This document shows, in pieces, positions 53,760 through 63,898 of a stretch of 64,000 nt of DNA. This DNA comes from Candidatus Chryseobacterium colombiense. Its GTDB lineage: Bacteria; Bacteroidota; Bacteroidia; Flavobacteriales; Weeksellaceae. The notes under the pieces are model-generated. The model was not told the origin of the DNA, did no database searches, and was given only the letters and a program-made list of their open reading frames with translations. The translations under genes were made by a program, and so were the position numbers. Numbering within the stretch: the stretch's first letter is position 1; every line of letters starts with the position of its first letter. The stretch spans positions 1,550,001 through 1,614,000 of the forward strand of contig CP119310.1 in the NCBI GenBank assembly GCA_029203185.1, written 5' to 3'.

Positions 53760-56588
53760 TTATATGTTTGATTGTCCTAATATGATTTTTCCGTCTAAGT
53801 CATCATCATTTTCCATGGCGCAGTCCAGAAGTCTTCCCGGTCGGTAGATATTGTTCAGATTGGTAAGAGCAATCAGTAAATCATGAATACTATTTCCAAG
53901 ATTAGCAGTATTGTCTTTCGACTTATCTGAAAGATATTTTTTAAAAGCCACTTCAAATTCCGCCAGGTCATTCTGAGCTGTTTCTTTTTCGCTCAGGCGG
54001 TCTCCTACCCAGCAAATTTTTGCCAGAACATGGGCAGGAATCTCCTGTCTAATGACTGTTTCTGCATAGCGTCTGAAATCCGGATCCTGAAAACGATAAG
54101 CAAATCCCGGAAGAACCACACTTACTCTGTAAGAATAAGGATCGAAAACATCTGTTTCACAATCTTCTTCACAAGAAGACATGAAGGCATCGGAATATTC
54201 CACCGAACCAGTAGCTGAATCCTGGGTATCAATATCATACATTACTTTAAAGGTTTCTTCGATTGACATACAACCAATACCTCCTACGATTTTATAATCT
54301 TTAGCGGTTGGTTTCAGTAATAAATGTTCAACAAGAAAAATTCCTTCTTCTGTAAATTCATATTTAAAATACTTTACTGTCTGTCTGATTCCATATTTCA
54401 GTTCTTCCAATGTAGAATAAGGACTGGTTTTTTTATGAGTCGCAATCACATTTTGCTGTTCGGTATCGTCTATTACTTCAAAATAGTAATTACCCCCTAA
54501 TGAAACACGCACTTTTATATTCCCAATCAGACAGTAATTATCTTGGCAATTTTTTATTTTTTCTATGGTAGCAGCATCTTCTTCATCGAATTTCTTCAAT
54601 GCATTTTCCAGGTCTTCCTGATCTATCTGAATGGTTTGATAAATTGCTTCATTGAGGTTTTTGGTTGCAGCATATTCAATCTGATAGGTATTGACAGATG
54701 ATAAGATAATATTGCCATCACCATCTTTGATTTTCCAGGTATAACTTGCCTTACCTCCACCATTTTCTGTTTTAATAATCGACACCGGCGACTGGGACAA
54801 GCTTCTTTGGGTATAGTTTTTAACGCCCAATAAACGCGCAATTCTTTTCTGTACCCCGGAAATATTATCTGTGTTCCAAAGCGCTGAATCTGCGAACAAA
54901 GTATAATTATAACCCAATCCGCGATCTTTACTTAAAGATTTGTATTCGTTTAAGAACTTCTCTTTGTTGCTCAGTACAATTTCATCGGTAGATTTTCCAT
55001 ACAGTGATTTCATTAAGAAAGTATAGTCACTGAAGGTTTCAGCAAAACGGGAAATCAGATGGTCTAAAACTTCGTTTCTACGTTCTACACTGTTATCAAG
55101 CTCTTCATATAGGGAATCTGTAAGTTCATCATCATTTTCGGTAGGATAATTAGAAACCAGCTCATCAAAACCTTTAATATTTTTAAGAGCCTGTGTAAAG
55201 AATGTTCTTTTTAAACCGCCATTTACACTCAATACTTCTTTTACTTTTTCAAGATGTTTGAAGTAGCCTGCCAATATCTGATCAAAAAACAATAAATATG
55301 CTTTTAATTGTTTTGCCAGAGCTTCTCTTTCGGGAGTATTATTTCCTATAATCCCTGATATTCCTACTCCGTAAGTATCCGGAAATTCATTTAAAATAGT
55401 GGCATAGTTGGCTACATCATAGGATGTTCCCTGTGGCAGAGCCAATTCTTTATTTAATCTTGCATCATCTCTGAGTACATCTTCTTCTCTTTTAAGGGTT
55501 TCTAAATACTCCTGAACTTTTTTCTTATTGATATTTAACGGAAGCGAACCTTTACTGTAGCTGAACGAACTCAGCTCACACAATTCCGGTTTTCTGCCTT
55601 TTTCAATACAGATCAGCCAATCGTTGGTCTGCTTGATCACGTTATCACAACCTGCAATAGAGATTTCGTGAATTTCTTTAACGCCATCAATTTTCATGAT
55701 TTCACTGATAAGATCAGAAAGGCGAACCTCTCTTCTTAGCTGACTATTTTTAAGTTCTTCGGTATCAATAAAACCATTATCCAGAAGCGGCCCATCAAAA
55801 ATTTGATCCGTAGTCAGACCTTTTTCAAGCATCTGTTTTAAAGAATAAAAATGGACTTCCGGAGATAAGTAATTATTGATCGTTTTTATTACTTTGGCAT
55901 GTACCAGCTCTTCATCAGCTTTGTTTACCAATCCGATACGGGCACACACAGCAACTTTCTGGATTTCAACTTCTTTAATTTCAGCTAAATCTTCACAAAG
56001 GCTTCTATTGGCATGATAACGGTCTAATATCTGAATTTTGACATTGGATTTTTCGCATCCTGTACCTATATCATTAATATCTTCAGCATAATCTACATAC
56101 AGATCATACAGTCCTTTTATATCGAAGTGCTGTGTCTTTTCTCCAATAGGTTTAAAGTCTATCTGCCCCGTTTTACAATCCACATACAATATTTCATTTT
56201 TAGGTACTAACCAACAGTTACGAATGGGCCTCTTATGACCTGCCACTGAGTTGATATCTATAAAAAGCTTTCTATAATCAAGCTCATTAAGAGGTCTGGA
56301 TGGCAAAATCTCTGTAGCTTTCAGAAACTGTGTATGAATGTCTTTATTTACATCTTCGGATGTTAAGATATCTTCCATATTCAGATTCATTCTCATCCCA
56401 AGATCTGTTATGGCATAGCTCAACACTTCTAAAGTAGTAATACCAGGATCGTGGGAATTATAATCTGTCCAAAGTTTTCCTCCCAGCTTTTCTATGTATT
56501 CAATACCTGTTCTGCGTAGAAAATGAAAATCGGTCTGATCTCCGGTTTCTATATTTTTTGATATACTAATGTGCTTATTTTCTGACAT
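53760..56588 (-). CDS. eCIS baseplate wedge protein (Afp12-like)
   Basis: A 942-residue protein. The start (FLRRTGIEYIEKLGGKLWTDYNSHDPGITTLEVLSYAITDLGMRMN) carries the DPG-type motif seen in baseplate-J-family proteins and Afp12. The C-terminal FDPYSYRVSVVLPGFAYRFQDPDFRRYAETVIRQEIPAHVLAKICWVG is characteristic of this eCIS family. It should form the outer baseplate wedge with the upstream J-like protein, to which it is spaced by 24 nt. Confidence 0.82.
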   Translation of the reverse strand: MSENKHISISKNIETGDQTDFHFLRRTGIEYIEKLGGKLWTDYNSHDPGITTLEVLSYAITDLGMRMNLNMEDILTSEDVNKDIHTQFLKATEILPSRPLNELDYRKLFIDINSVAGHKRPIRNCWLVPKNEILYVDCKTGQIDFKPIGEKTQHFDIKGLYDLYVDYAEDINDIGTGCEKSNVKIQILDRYHANRSLCEDLAEIKEVEIQKVAVCARIGLVNKADEELVHAKVIKTINNYLSPEVHFYSLKQMLEKGLTTDQIFDGPLLDNGFIDTEELKNSQLRREVRLSDLISEIMKIDGVKEIHEISIAGCDNVIKQTNDWLICIEKGRKPELCELSSFSYSKGSLPLNINKKKVQEYLETLKREEDVLRDDARLNKELALPQGTSYDVANYATILNEFPDTYGVGISGIIGNNTPEREALAKQLKAYLLFFDQILAGYFKHLEKVKEVLSVNGGLKRTFFTQALKNIKGFDELVSNYPTENDDELTDSLYEELDNSVERRNEVLDHLISRFAETFSDYTFLMKSLYGKSTDEIVLSNKEKFLNEYKSLSKDRGLGYNYTLFADSALWNTDNISGVQKRIARLLGVKNYTQRSLSQSPVSIIKTENGGGKASYTWKIKDGDGNIILSSVNTYQIEYAATKNLNEAIYQTIQIDQEDLENALKKFDEEDAATIEKIKNCQDNYCLIGNIKVRVSLGGNYYFEVIDDTEQQNVIATHKKTSPYSTLEELKYGIRQTVKYFKYEFTEEGIFLVEHLLLKPTAKDYKIVGGIGCMSIEETFKVMYDIDTQDSATGSVEYSDAFMSSCEEDCETDVFDPYSYRVSVVLPGFAYRFQDPDFRRYAETVIRQEIPAHVLAKICWVGDRLSEKETAQNDLAEFEVAFKKYLSDKSKDNTANLGNSIHDLLIALTNLNNIYRPGRLLDCAMENDDDLDGKIILGQSNI

Positions 56589-56612
56589 AATTATGTTCTC
56601 TTCTTTTTATTA

Positions 56613-59600
56613 TTAAATACATACCTGGTCTGTAATCGTAATATTATGCTGCTTCGCAGATACCAGGATTGATTTTGGATCCACCTCAATTAAAGATTGT
56701 CTTTGCAAAACATTATTCACCAGTATTTTGATCTCATCAATATAATCCACATAATACAGCTGCTCCAGATAACTCACCAGTTGATTGACATTCAATTCTA
56801 CATTAAAATCAATGTCTTTAGTGTCTGTAAAAGCCCAAGGAGAGATATATTTTTTAATATCTTCATCCAATTGTCTGGTATAGAATGTTTCATCATATTG
56901 CTCAAAGAATTTAACCTTTGCTTCTATTTTGGCTTCTTTATAATTAGGATTGATTACCTGAGCAGTAACATGCATCGTATTTAATTCATTTACATAATTT
57001 TGAATTTTATTCAGACTGGCTCTGCTTACTCTTGGCTGATAGATATCAAAAGCATTTTTATTTTTAATATTCGGTACTACCATCAGCGTAACATGGCCGG
57101 GAGCCATATAGGAATTTTCAGAAGTGTGGTTTAAACATTTTACCTTAAAGACTTCCGGGAATTCCTGCAGTACCAGACTTTCATAATCCCATTGGGTGAT
57201 TGCTCTGTGCTTATGTCTTAATCGTTCACTCACGCGTCTGTAAAACTCAACATCTGTTTCCTTGTATTTACCATCGAAAGAATTATAAGGCTGATGCACC
57301 GATTTCACTTGTGGAACTCTGGTAATAAGCTTCTTAATGGTATTGGCTTCTAACCCGTTATTTAAATGAGATAAATCATTGTCCTGGTTTTGGAATGTTG
57401 CTAAAACAGCCTGAGTATATATTCCCTGGACTTTACATACCGCATCATAGCTTCTTCCTGATTTGGCTCTGATCCAGACTAATCCATCGGTGAATCTTGT
57501 ATGGTTTGTATCGATATCTTTAGGAATTTTAAACTTTACAATCCCCGATTCCAGGAACTTTCTGGTTTCATTCTGCAGCATATAATCTGACAGATCAATC
57601 CATGTATTATTTGAAAGGATATGCCATTCTATAAACTCTTTTTCCAGGAAAGTTTTCGCTAAAGGATTTTCGCTTCCTTCCAGCATTTGAATCAGTAAAG
57701 AAACTGTGGTTTTAGGCATCGCTTCAAGACCGATGTACAGTTCCCCTCCATTTTGGTGTACAGGTACAATACTTTTGGTTTCAATTTCTTTTTCGTACTG
57801 CCCAAATGCATCTTCATGATACACCTGTACTCCTTCGCTTTTTGTAGCTTCTCCGTTAGAGTCTTTTCTTAGATATGAATATGCAGTTTCTTTGGCGCTA
57901 TAGCTCAGTTCTATGTCTTCAGCAAACGGAATATAAGGTTCATTCGGAATGAGCTTTTTATATTGTGGCGCGCTTGATAATGCCAATGTATACAATTTAG
58001 GATATACATCATGTAAAGAAGACTGATTCAGCGTCAACCGGATAGACTCACTCGTTCCCGATTCATTGCTTGTATTATTAATAGAAAACCGGGTTTTATA
58101 AACACCGTCTATTTTTTTGAACAATTCAAGATCATTCACTTTATCATACCATACTTCTTTCTCCAACAAGGCAGCATCTGCTTTAAAATAAGCATCAGAA
58201 CTTACAATTGAAGAAGCTTCCAATGTCTGGAAATCTCCCAAACTAATGTTTTGACCAGGCTGGATTATATATCCGTTGTATAGATCTTTTATGGAATCAG
58301 GAGCATTTTTCCAGTTGATGGTAATGTCCGCGTTCAGCCATTTTTTAGAAAACATCTCAGGATATTTAATATAAAAATTAGAACCTTTAATGGGTTGTGC
58401 AGTAAATGGGTAATAAGGTTTTTCTGAATTTAAGGTATCACTATCATTTTCTAATTGAACAGATTTTATCCCTTTTACATCAACCGCTATTTCTATGTTT
58501 TTTATTAGCTTTTCTGAAAGAGCTTCGTAGATATCGTAGTAATTTGGTCCTTCGATCATGAATCGTACAACCGGGAAATTGGTCTGGAATCTTTCCAAAA
58601 GTACTTCCTTATTGTATTTTACAACCGCGGGAAAATCTTTTGGTAATGTAAAAGAAAGCTCTAATATGTCTTCTTCCTTTTTGTTGCATTGTAAAGGGAT
58701 TCCTGACAACCATTCTTTTTCGCCGCTACAAAGCACCTTAATATTATTTTCAATATATCCTTCCGGAAGTTCTTGTAGTTTTTGCGTTGAGTTTTTATTA
58801 AAATCAATTTTAAGAGTTACTGTTCTTTCACCTTCTTTCAAATCAAATAATAATGATGCCACCGAAAACCCCAGTTTAGCTTTTGGAAGTTCTTTATAAA
58901 TAGATTTTTTATCAGCAATTGTTTCATTAGCATTATATCCGAAAGGCCACCAATAATTGCTCTCTTCAGGTAATTTATCACCCAAACCATCGGAAGAATT
59001 TGCTATCGAAGCCATTTTCAGCTCCCTTTCTTTTACGTCGTTTAAAAAACTTTTAACCTCAACTACTTTTGCCTGATTGGCGATAAGCTCGTCACCTGTT
59101 TTGTAAATACGTTTTTTTCCGTTCGCATCTTTATCACCATCCAGCAAGGTATCGCTTGGAATTCTCTCCTGAATTGCTTTTTTCGCCAATTCAAAAATCA
59201 CATAAACCTTGTCTTCTTTGGCATCATTTTTTTCAATCTGAAGGATTTCATTATAATAAAAATCCAGATGCCTTTTTGTTAAATTATTGAAGGCCTTTTT
59301 TGAAAAATCCAATAATTTTAAAAAACAGACAAATAAGGTGAGGTGAGGCGTTAAATTACTGTCTTGTTCAAACTGGGAAATAAGGTCTGCAACCTGTTTT
59401 TTCATACTTTTATACTCCACGCTTTCTCTGCGCGGAATCGTATCGGCATCGTCACCTAAGAAGAAGTTTCCCCATCTTCCTTTTGGTGTTGTGTGATCGC
59501 CTTTGTCAAAATAGTTTACACGCTGTGCAAAATTGTTTGCGAATAATAGCCAATCAAACAAATCGAAATCGTGTAATTCAAGATTGCCAGGATCTAATTC

Positions 59601-59666
59601 TGCTAAAAAGCGCTGCATTTGTGATTTTCCTTCACGATAATGTGAAAATGTATCTGTTTTTTTCAT
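56613..59666 (-). CDS. eCIS baseplate J-like wedge protein (Afp11/gp6-like)
   Basis: A 1017-residue protein. Large variable N-terminal and middle parts, then a baseplate J-like C-terminal region (VEFYRRVSERLRHKHRAITQWDYESLVLQEFPEVFKVKCLNHTSENSYMAPGHVTLMVVPN and VTAQVINPNYKEAKIEAKVKFF). In T4 terms this is gp6, the wedge that holds the tube/sheath and triggers contraction. Order gp25-J-Afp12 is the standard eCIS order. Confidence 0.88.
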   Translation of the reverse strand: MKKTDTFSHYREGKSQMQRFLAELDPGNLELHDFDLFDWLLFANNFAQRVNYFDKGDHTTPKGRWGNFFLGDDADTIPRRESVEYKSMKKQVADLISQFEQDSNLTPHLTLFVCFLKLLDFSKKAFNNLTKRHLDFYYNEILQIEKNDAKEDKVYVIFELAKKAIQERIPSDTLLDGDKDANGKKRIYKTGDELIANQAKVVEVKSFLNDVKERELKMASIANSSDGLGDKLPEESNYWWPFGYNANETIADKKSIYKELPKAKLGFSVASLLFDLKEGERTVTLKIDFNKNSTQKLQELPEGYIENNIKVLCSGEKEWLSGIPLQCNKKEEDILELSFTLPKDFPAVVKYNKEVLLERFQTNFPVVRFMIEGPNYYDIYEALSEKLIKNIEIAVDVKGIKSVQLENDSDTLNSEKPYYPFTAQPIKGSNFYIKYPEMFSKKWLNADITINWKNAPDSIKDLYNGYIIQPGQNISLGDFQTLEASSIVSSDAYFKADAALLEKEVWYDKVNDLELFKKIDGVYKTRFSINNTSNESGTSESIRLTLNQSSLHDVYPKLYTLALSSAPQYKKLIPNEPYIPFAEDIELSYSAKETAYSYLRKDSNGEATKSEGVQVYHEDAFGQYEKEIETKSIVPVHQNGGELYIGLEAMPKTTVSLLIQMLEGSENPLAKTFLEKEFIEWHILSNNTWIDLSDYMLQNETRKFLESGIVKFKIPKDIDTNHTRFTDGLVWIRAKSGRSYDAVCKVQGIYTQAVLATFQNQDNDLSHLNNGLEANTIKKLITRVPQVKSVHQPYNSFDGKYKETDVEFYRRVSERLRHKHRAITQWDYESLVLQEFPEVFKVKCLNHTSENSYMAPGHVTLMVVPNIKNKNAFDIYQPRVSRASLNKIQNYVNELNTMHVTAQVINPNYKEAKIEAKVKFFEQYDETFYTRQLDEDIKKYISPWAFTDTKDIDFNVELNVNQLVSYLEQLYYVDYIDEIKILVNNVLQRQSLIEVDPKSILVSAKQHNITITDQVCI

Positions 59667-59754
59667 TTGTTTATATTTATCTTTCTATGGTCAGATGCAA
59701 TACTTATTGTAATATTGGTAGTATTCAAAATGGCTACAGACATCCCGTAATTCA

Positions 59755-60165
59755 TTATTTTTCAGTAGCTTCCTCTTTATAAAAAGGAAAAACAATATTG
59801 CTTCTTGTATTCGTATTTCTTACTTCGTAGTCAATTTTTATCAACACTTCTCCTTCAAGCTCTTCCTGGGTATCAATGTCAATACTTAGAATGTTTATTC
59901 TAGGTTCGTGATATAAAATTGCACGTTCGATGATTCCTTTCATCTGTGTGATAAGCGTTAAATCTAAAGGCTTAAAGAGCATCTCCTGCAAGTCGCATCC
60001 GTAGTTTGGGAACATTACACGTTCTCCCGGGCGGGTTGACAATAAAATAATAAGGCTATTATTAATGTCTTCCACATCGGTGGTCATTGCCAGTTTTCCT
60101 TCAGTTTGATTAAACTCAGGCGGGAAGCTCCAGCCTATTCCTAAAAAATCTGTATTTATTTTCAT
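59755..60165 (-). CDS. gp25-like baseplate wedge protein
   Basis: A 136-residue protein of the T4 gp25/Afp9 family: FLGIGWSFPPEFNQTEGKLAMTTDVEDINNSLIILLSTRPGERVMFPNYGCDLQEMLFKPLD. The RPGERVMFPNYG block is the family signature. gp25 starts sheath assembly on the baseplate. It lies between PAAR and J-like genes as in other eCIS. Confidence 0.94.
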   Translation of the reverse strand: MKINTDFLGIGWSFPPEFNQTEGKLAMTTDVEDINNSLIILLSTRPGERVMFPNYGCDLQEMLFKPLDLTLITQMKGIIERAILYHEPRINILSIDIDTQEELEGEVLIKIDYEVRNTNTRSNIVFPFYKEEATEK

Positions 60166-60292
60166 ACGTTATTGGTATTATATTTAGTTGTAACATCTTG
60201 CATCTGTAGCATAGAGTTTTGGTTGTTCTAACCGTTTTGTTATTGATGTTTATTTAAATAGCGGTTTCTCCTCATTTCAAACCCTGCTCTTA

Positions 60293-60583
60293 TTATCCGC
60301 CTATTAAAACAGTAGCTTCGCCTGCGCTTATTACGCCTCCATGAGCGGTAGAATCCCCCATTCTTGCAGCAGGTTTTCCGCCTATCAAGACACTTGAAGA
60401 TCCTGATGCAATAGTATCTAAAGGACCTGTACACACTGCTTTGTCTCCCACTCTGGCTGCGGGTTTTCCTCCAATAAGCACTGTAGGTTCTCCTGCAGGA
60501 ATGATCGGTCCGCCTACATGCGGAACATTTCCCGTCACCATAGGACAGGTATGCATATCTGTAATTCTTGCTGCCGGTTTCAT
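60293..60583 (-). CDS. PAAR-repeat spike tip protein
   Basis: A 96-residue protein with PAAR motifs (MKPAARITDMHTC, GKPAARVGDKAVCTG, GKPAARMGDSTAHGG) and metal-binding His/Cys. PAAR proteins sharpen the spike and can carry cargo. It starts 5 nt after the spike gene stop. Another frame at 60240-60434 is a shadow. Confidence 0.95.
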   Translation of the reverse strand: MKPAARITDMHTCPMVTGNVPHVGGPIIPAGEPTVLIGGKPAARVGDKAVCTGPLDTIASGSSSVLIGGKPAARMGDSTAHGGVISAGEATVLIGG

Positions 60584-60588
60584 GGTTA

Positions 60589-62334
60589 TTAATTAATTTT
60601 AACTTGAGATCCTTTTACTACTGTTACTGCTCCTGATTTAAGCTCTGAGCCGGAACTCCCTTCAGCTTTTAACTGAGCACTTGCTTTCACACTGATATTG
60701 GTTCCTTCCATTTTAATGTCACCTTTTGCCTTAATCTTGATGTCTTTTCCGCTTTCTATACTGATGCCATCTTTATTAAGCGTAAGGATATTGGAATGTT
60801 CATCTTCTATTTTAATGATATCCGCATCTTCATCCAGAATCACTTTTTTACCTTTTGGTGTTTCAAGAGTATAAGAGATTTTATCATCATTAAAGATCAT
60901 TTTCATTTCGCTTCGGGTTACAAAACCCTTTTCATTGTTCTCATCAGAAGCGACAAGCGGAGCCGGTTTTTTGCTGCTGTTCAGCATTCCCAGTACCACG
61001 GCATCATTGGGATCATCATTAATGAATCCGATGATAACTTCATCCCCGATTTCCGGTCTGAAAAATGACCCTCTGTTTTCTCCGGCGTCAAGAGTAGCTA
61101 TTCTAGCCCAAATTCCTTCCTCTTCATTATTAATGATCGGTATTTGCACTAAGATTCTGTCTTCTCCATCCGGATCTGATTCCAATTGTGACACAACACC
61201 AATATGCAATCCGCTTATGGAAGGAATAATTCCTGAGCCAGGCATTTCGCTTACATCATAAGTTTCTGAAAACCACGTTGGAGAAAGTCCAAACTGAGCA
61301 TCAACCAGCCAGTTTCCGTCGGCTATTTCATGACGGACACCAGTAACGTATATTTTTCCGTTAAATCTATTCCCTACTCCTTGTAGCGTTAATGAAACTC
61401 CTGGTTTCACGGATGGAATTCCCTGGAATTTTACTCTTCCTCTTGTTTTAGCCAATTGCTGAAAGGTTGCTTTAGCATCGCCCCATTCCTGCAACTCGCC
61501 CTGCGTAAGATTTCCGCCATGCTTAAGCTGAAGATCTTCAATTCCGAAAACCTTTGCCAAATCGCCGGATGAAAGATTTCCATTCAGATTAATAGCCGGA
61601 TCCTGAGCTTCCACTTCCGTCAGTTCCTGATCGGTATAGCTCCAGGTTTTAGCTGTAATTTTGTTGAATTGATCTCTGGCGTCAATTTCTCCGTCAAATT
61701 CGTGTACTGAGGATCCGTAAACCACTGTTTCCACTGCTTCACCGCTAAAATTCGGCTTGGCAATTTTGATCGTTCCGTCATCAACAAAACACAATTTACC
61801 GTTTACCTGTGCTCTGGTTAACATAAAATCCCAATCAGAAGCCTGATACTGCACCAGTTCTTTATGTGAGTTTGAAGTAGCTTCAACATCAGCAGTTGCA
61901 CCGCTGTTACCAATTAATTCTTCAATGATATCACTGTCTTTGCTGTCGTAGAAATATTTACTTTTTCTTCCTAAAGTCATTTTTACAGCCTTATCCCTGC
62001 ATTCGATAATGAGATAAGAAGCTCCGTTTCTGATTTTTATATTGTGTTTTACCACAACTCCTTTAAAGATGGTTTTTTCTTCGGAGTGATATCCTGCTGT
62101 AATTTCGATTTCTTTTCCGGGAATTAACAGTTCTTCATTACTTAGCTTGAAATCCTGCTCCGGTACACTTCCATCTAAAATAACGATACGGGCATAAGGA
62201 ATTCTGTTAACTTCTTTTTCTACCACTATGCTTTTCACACCATATTTGCCAGGCAATTCTGAGTCTCCGGCCATTACCTTATAGGTTATTAAATCGGAAG
62301 TTCTTGATGTTTGTATGTATCCGCTGTTGTTCAT
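60589..62334 (-). CDS. VgrG/gpD-like spike protein
   Basis: A 581-residue spike. N-terminal gp27/gpD-like fold (to ~370: LIPGKEIEITAGYHSEEKTIFKGVVVKHNIKIR), an OB-like segment (LHIGVVSQLESDPDGEDRILVQIPIINNEEEGIWARIATLDAGENRGSFFRPEIGDEVIIGFINDDPNDAVVLGML) that is the gp5/VgrG core, then a beta-helix C-terminus (DIIKIEDEHSNILTLNKDGISIESGKDIKIKAKGDIKMEG). It forms the central puncturing device with the PAAR tip. Confidence 0.95.
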   Translation of the reverse strand: MNNSGYIQTSRTSDLITYKVMAGDSELPGKYGVKSIVVEKEVNRIPYARIVILDGSVPEQDFKLSNEELLIPGKEIEITAGYHSEEKTIFKGVVVKHNIKIRNGASYLIIECRDKAVKMTLGRKSKYFYDSKDSDIIEELIGNSGATADVEATSNSHKELVQYQASDWDFMLTRAQVNGKLCFVDDGTIKIAKPNFSGEAVETVVYGSSVHEFDGEIDARDQFNKITAKTWSYTDQELTEVEAQDPAINLNGNLSSGDLAKVFGIEDLQLKHGGNLTQGELQEWGDAKATFQQLAKTRGRVKFQGIPSVKPGVSLTLQGVGNRFNGKIYVTGVRHEIADGNWLVDAQFGLSPTWFSETYDVSEMPGSGIIPSISGLHIGVVSQLESDPDGEDRILVQIPIINNEEEGIWARIATLDAGENRGSFFRPEIGDEVIIGFINDDPNDAVVLGMLNSSKKPAPLVASDENNEKGFVTRSEMKMIFNDDKISYTLETPKGKKVILDEDADIIKIEDEHSNILTLNKDGISIESGKDIKIKAKGDIKMEGTNISVKASAQLKAEGSSGSELKSGAVTVVKGSQVKIN

Positions 62335-62335
62335 T

Positions 62336-63055
62336 TTATGATGTTTTTTCTATTGGTGGAAAATAGAGTTCACTCCCTGGTTTTAATTGCCTGAAATTGA
62401 CAAGACCATTTGCCTTTGCAACTTCTAAATAGTATTTGGAATCTCCGTAAATTCTTTCAGTCATTAAAGGCAATGTATCTCCATCCTGCACTGTTCTTTT
62501 ATGGGTAAGATCCGGAGACGATGTATTTGCAATTTTTGCTGCAAGTTCTTTACTAATCGACCCACCAAAATTTGCTTTTCCTATAGCTCTTAAAGGAGTT
62601 CCGTCATTGTTGAATAATTTATAATCTATTGTAAACTCATTAAGAATACCTTTAAATTCAAATTTTCCCCAAATAATGATGACGTTATATGGTTTATGAA
62701 TTGTCCCGTCATAATTTCCAGTTGCTTCATAAAAATCATAAAGTTGATCTGTAACCGATTTTTTGCTAAAAGGATCTTTTTTTCCTAAACCTTCTTTTAT
62801 CTTATTGACAAGCTTATTACCTGGGTTATCTTTTGTTACCCCCGTGCCATCAAACAAAAACTCTAGCTGTAATGATGGCGAGGAAGTTTTATCAAATTTC
62901 TGCTCACCTGCACTTGCCCCGCTTGGCTGTGTGGTATTGTATTCATTTTTGCGTGTAAAAGAGAAACCGGTTGGATTAATCATAGCTTTAAAAGCTCCAC
63001 TCTTTTTTATTTTGTTGTAGCTAGCATCCTCATAGGTATCTATTTTTACTTTCAT
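62336..63055 (-). CDS. LysM-domain tube-baseplate adaptor (Afp7-like)
   Basis: A 239-residue protein from ATG 63055 (MKVKIDTYEDASYNKIKKSGAFKAMINPTGFSFTRKNEY). The C-terminal LysM-like domain is HKRTVQDGDTLPLMTERIYGDSKYYLEVAKANGLVNFRQLKPGSELYFPP. The family links the inner tube to the spike. An upstream ATG at 63070 overlaps the DUF5908 stop, but GGGAGGAG sits 6 nt before 63055 and acts as a strong ribosome site, unusual in this phylum. Confidence 0.92.
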   Translation of the reverse strand: MKVKIDTYEDASYNKIKKSGAFKAMINPTGFSFTRKNEYNTTQPSGASAGEQKFDKTSSPSLQLEFLFDGTGVTKDNPGNKLVNKIKEGLGKKDPFSKKSVTDQLYDFYEATGNYDGTIHKPYNVIIIWGKFEFKGILNEFTIDYKLFNNDGTPLRAIGKANFGGSISKELAAKIANTSSPDLTHKRTVQDGDTLPLMTERIYGDSKYYLEVAKANGLVNFRQLKPGSELYFPPIEKTS

Positions 63056-63069
63056 AATTTCTCCTCCCA

Positions 63070-63228
63070 TTATCTTTCTTTTTTACGTTGTTCAATATTT
63101 ACTACTTGTTCTACACTTTCACTCACTGCTCGCATAATTTTAGCTTCATCTACCGATTGAGTAGTTGTCGCTGCTGCTTTTTCGTCCACATTTATTTTAA
63201 TGTGAAGCTCTTTTATTTCTATTGGCAT
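63070..63228 (-). CDS. DUF5908-family small eCIS protein
   Basis: A 52-residue protein, MPIEIKELHIKINVDEKAAATTTQSVDEAKIMRAVSESVEQVVNIEQRKKER. The MPIEIKEL start is diagnostic of DUF5908, small proteins encoded beside Bacteroidetes eCIS tube/spike genes. Role unknown, perhaps a tube-end chaperone. Confidence 0.85.
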   Translation of the reverse strand: MPIEIKELHIKINVDEKAAATTTQSVDEAKIMRAVSESVEQVVNIEQRKKER

Positions 63229-63302
63229 TTCGTTTGTTTTTTAATCAATTATTAATATCCAAAAACACTAATAACCAATGATTTAACATATTTATTTTAA
63301 AA

Positions 63303-63417
63303 AATCTAAGCACATACAGAGTGCGTTCAGTCTTGCGATAGACCAATCTGTTGTTATTTATCTGAAAAATTTTGCTGAATGTTATCTGAAAACTAACACA
63401 CTTCCAGTGCTTAGATT
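63303..63417 (-). repeat. Long-range inverted repeat downstream of the tube gene
   Basis: AATCTAAGCAC (63303-63313) and GTGCTTAGATT (63407-63417) are perfect complements enclosing 93 nt in the only sizeable gap of the structural run. In the transcript this would form a closed ~115-nt domain just after the tube gene, perhaps protecting tube mRNA or limiting read-through. Confidence 0.5.
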
Positions 63418-63428
63418 AGATTTAGAAA

Positions 63429-63896
63429 TTACAAGCCTAAGCTTGCTAATGACGAGGGTATTGTGAAATATCTGTATTTCAGTTCTATGGTTTCAATAGC
63501 AAGCTTGCTTTCTTCTGCATTGAATTCTGAAACTTCCCATTTTACAGGGTATGCTCCAACTACATTCCAAACCATTAAAGGTGCTGTAGATTGTAGACCC
63601 CCTGAAAGGGTAACGATCAGATTTCTTGGTTCAAACTCGAAGTTTTCCATCGCATTTCTGCACCAGCTTATCAATCCGGAACTTACGATCAACCCACGTT
63701 TAAGAACTAAATTAGGATATTTGGGTCTCAAAGGAAGCTGATGAGTAAATCTGTTTTCGCCTCCTTCGGCATATTCTTCAGTTGGAATTTCTGTTGATAA
63801 ACCGGAGATAGATTGAAATCTGGAGTCAATACCCTCTGTTGTCGAGATCCCATTAACAATAAAAGAGAAACTGGTTGGAGGATATAAAAGAGCCAT
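63429..63896 (-). CDS. eCIS inner tube protein (gp19-like)
   Basis: A 155-residue tube protein of the T4 gp19 family (PPTSFSFIVNGISTTEGIDSRFQSISGLSTEIPTEEYAEGGENRFTHQLPLRPKYPNLVLKRGLI). The GGENRF...LVLKRG block is diagnostic. It stacks as hexameric rings forming the conduit for the effector. Confidence 0.93.
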   Translation of the reverse strand: MALLYPPTSFSFIVNGISTTEGIDSRFQSISGLSTEIPTEEYAEGGENRFTHQLPLRPKYPNLVLKRGLIVSSGLISWCRNAMENFEFEPRNLIVTLSGGLQSTAPLMVWNVVGAYPVKWEVSEFNAEESKLAIETIELKYRYFTIPSSLASLGL

Positions 63897-63898
63897 GA

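Noticed and set aside
56613..63896. Type VI secretion system
   Set aside because: VgrG, PAAR and gp25 occur in both, but no TssJLM membrane complex or ClpV is present, while Afp12-like, DUF5908, fibres and an Afp15-like ATPase are.
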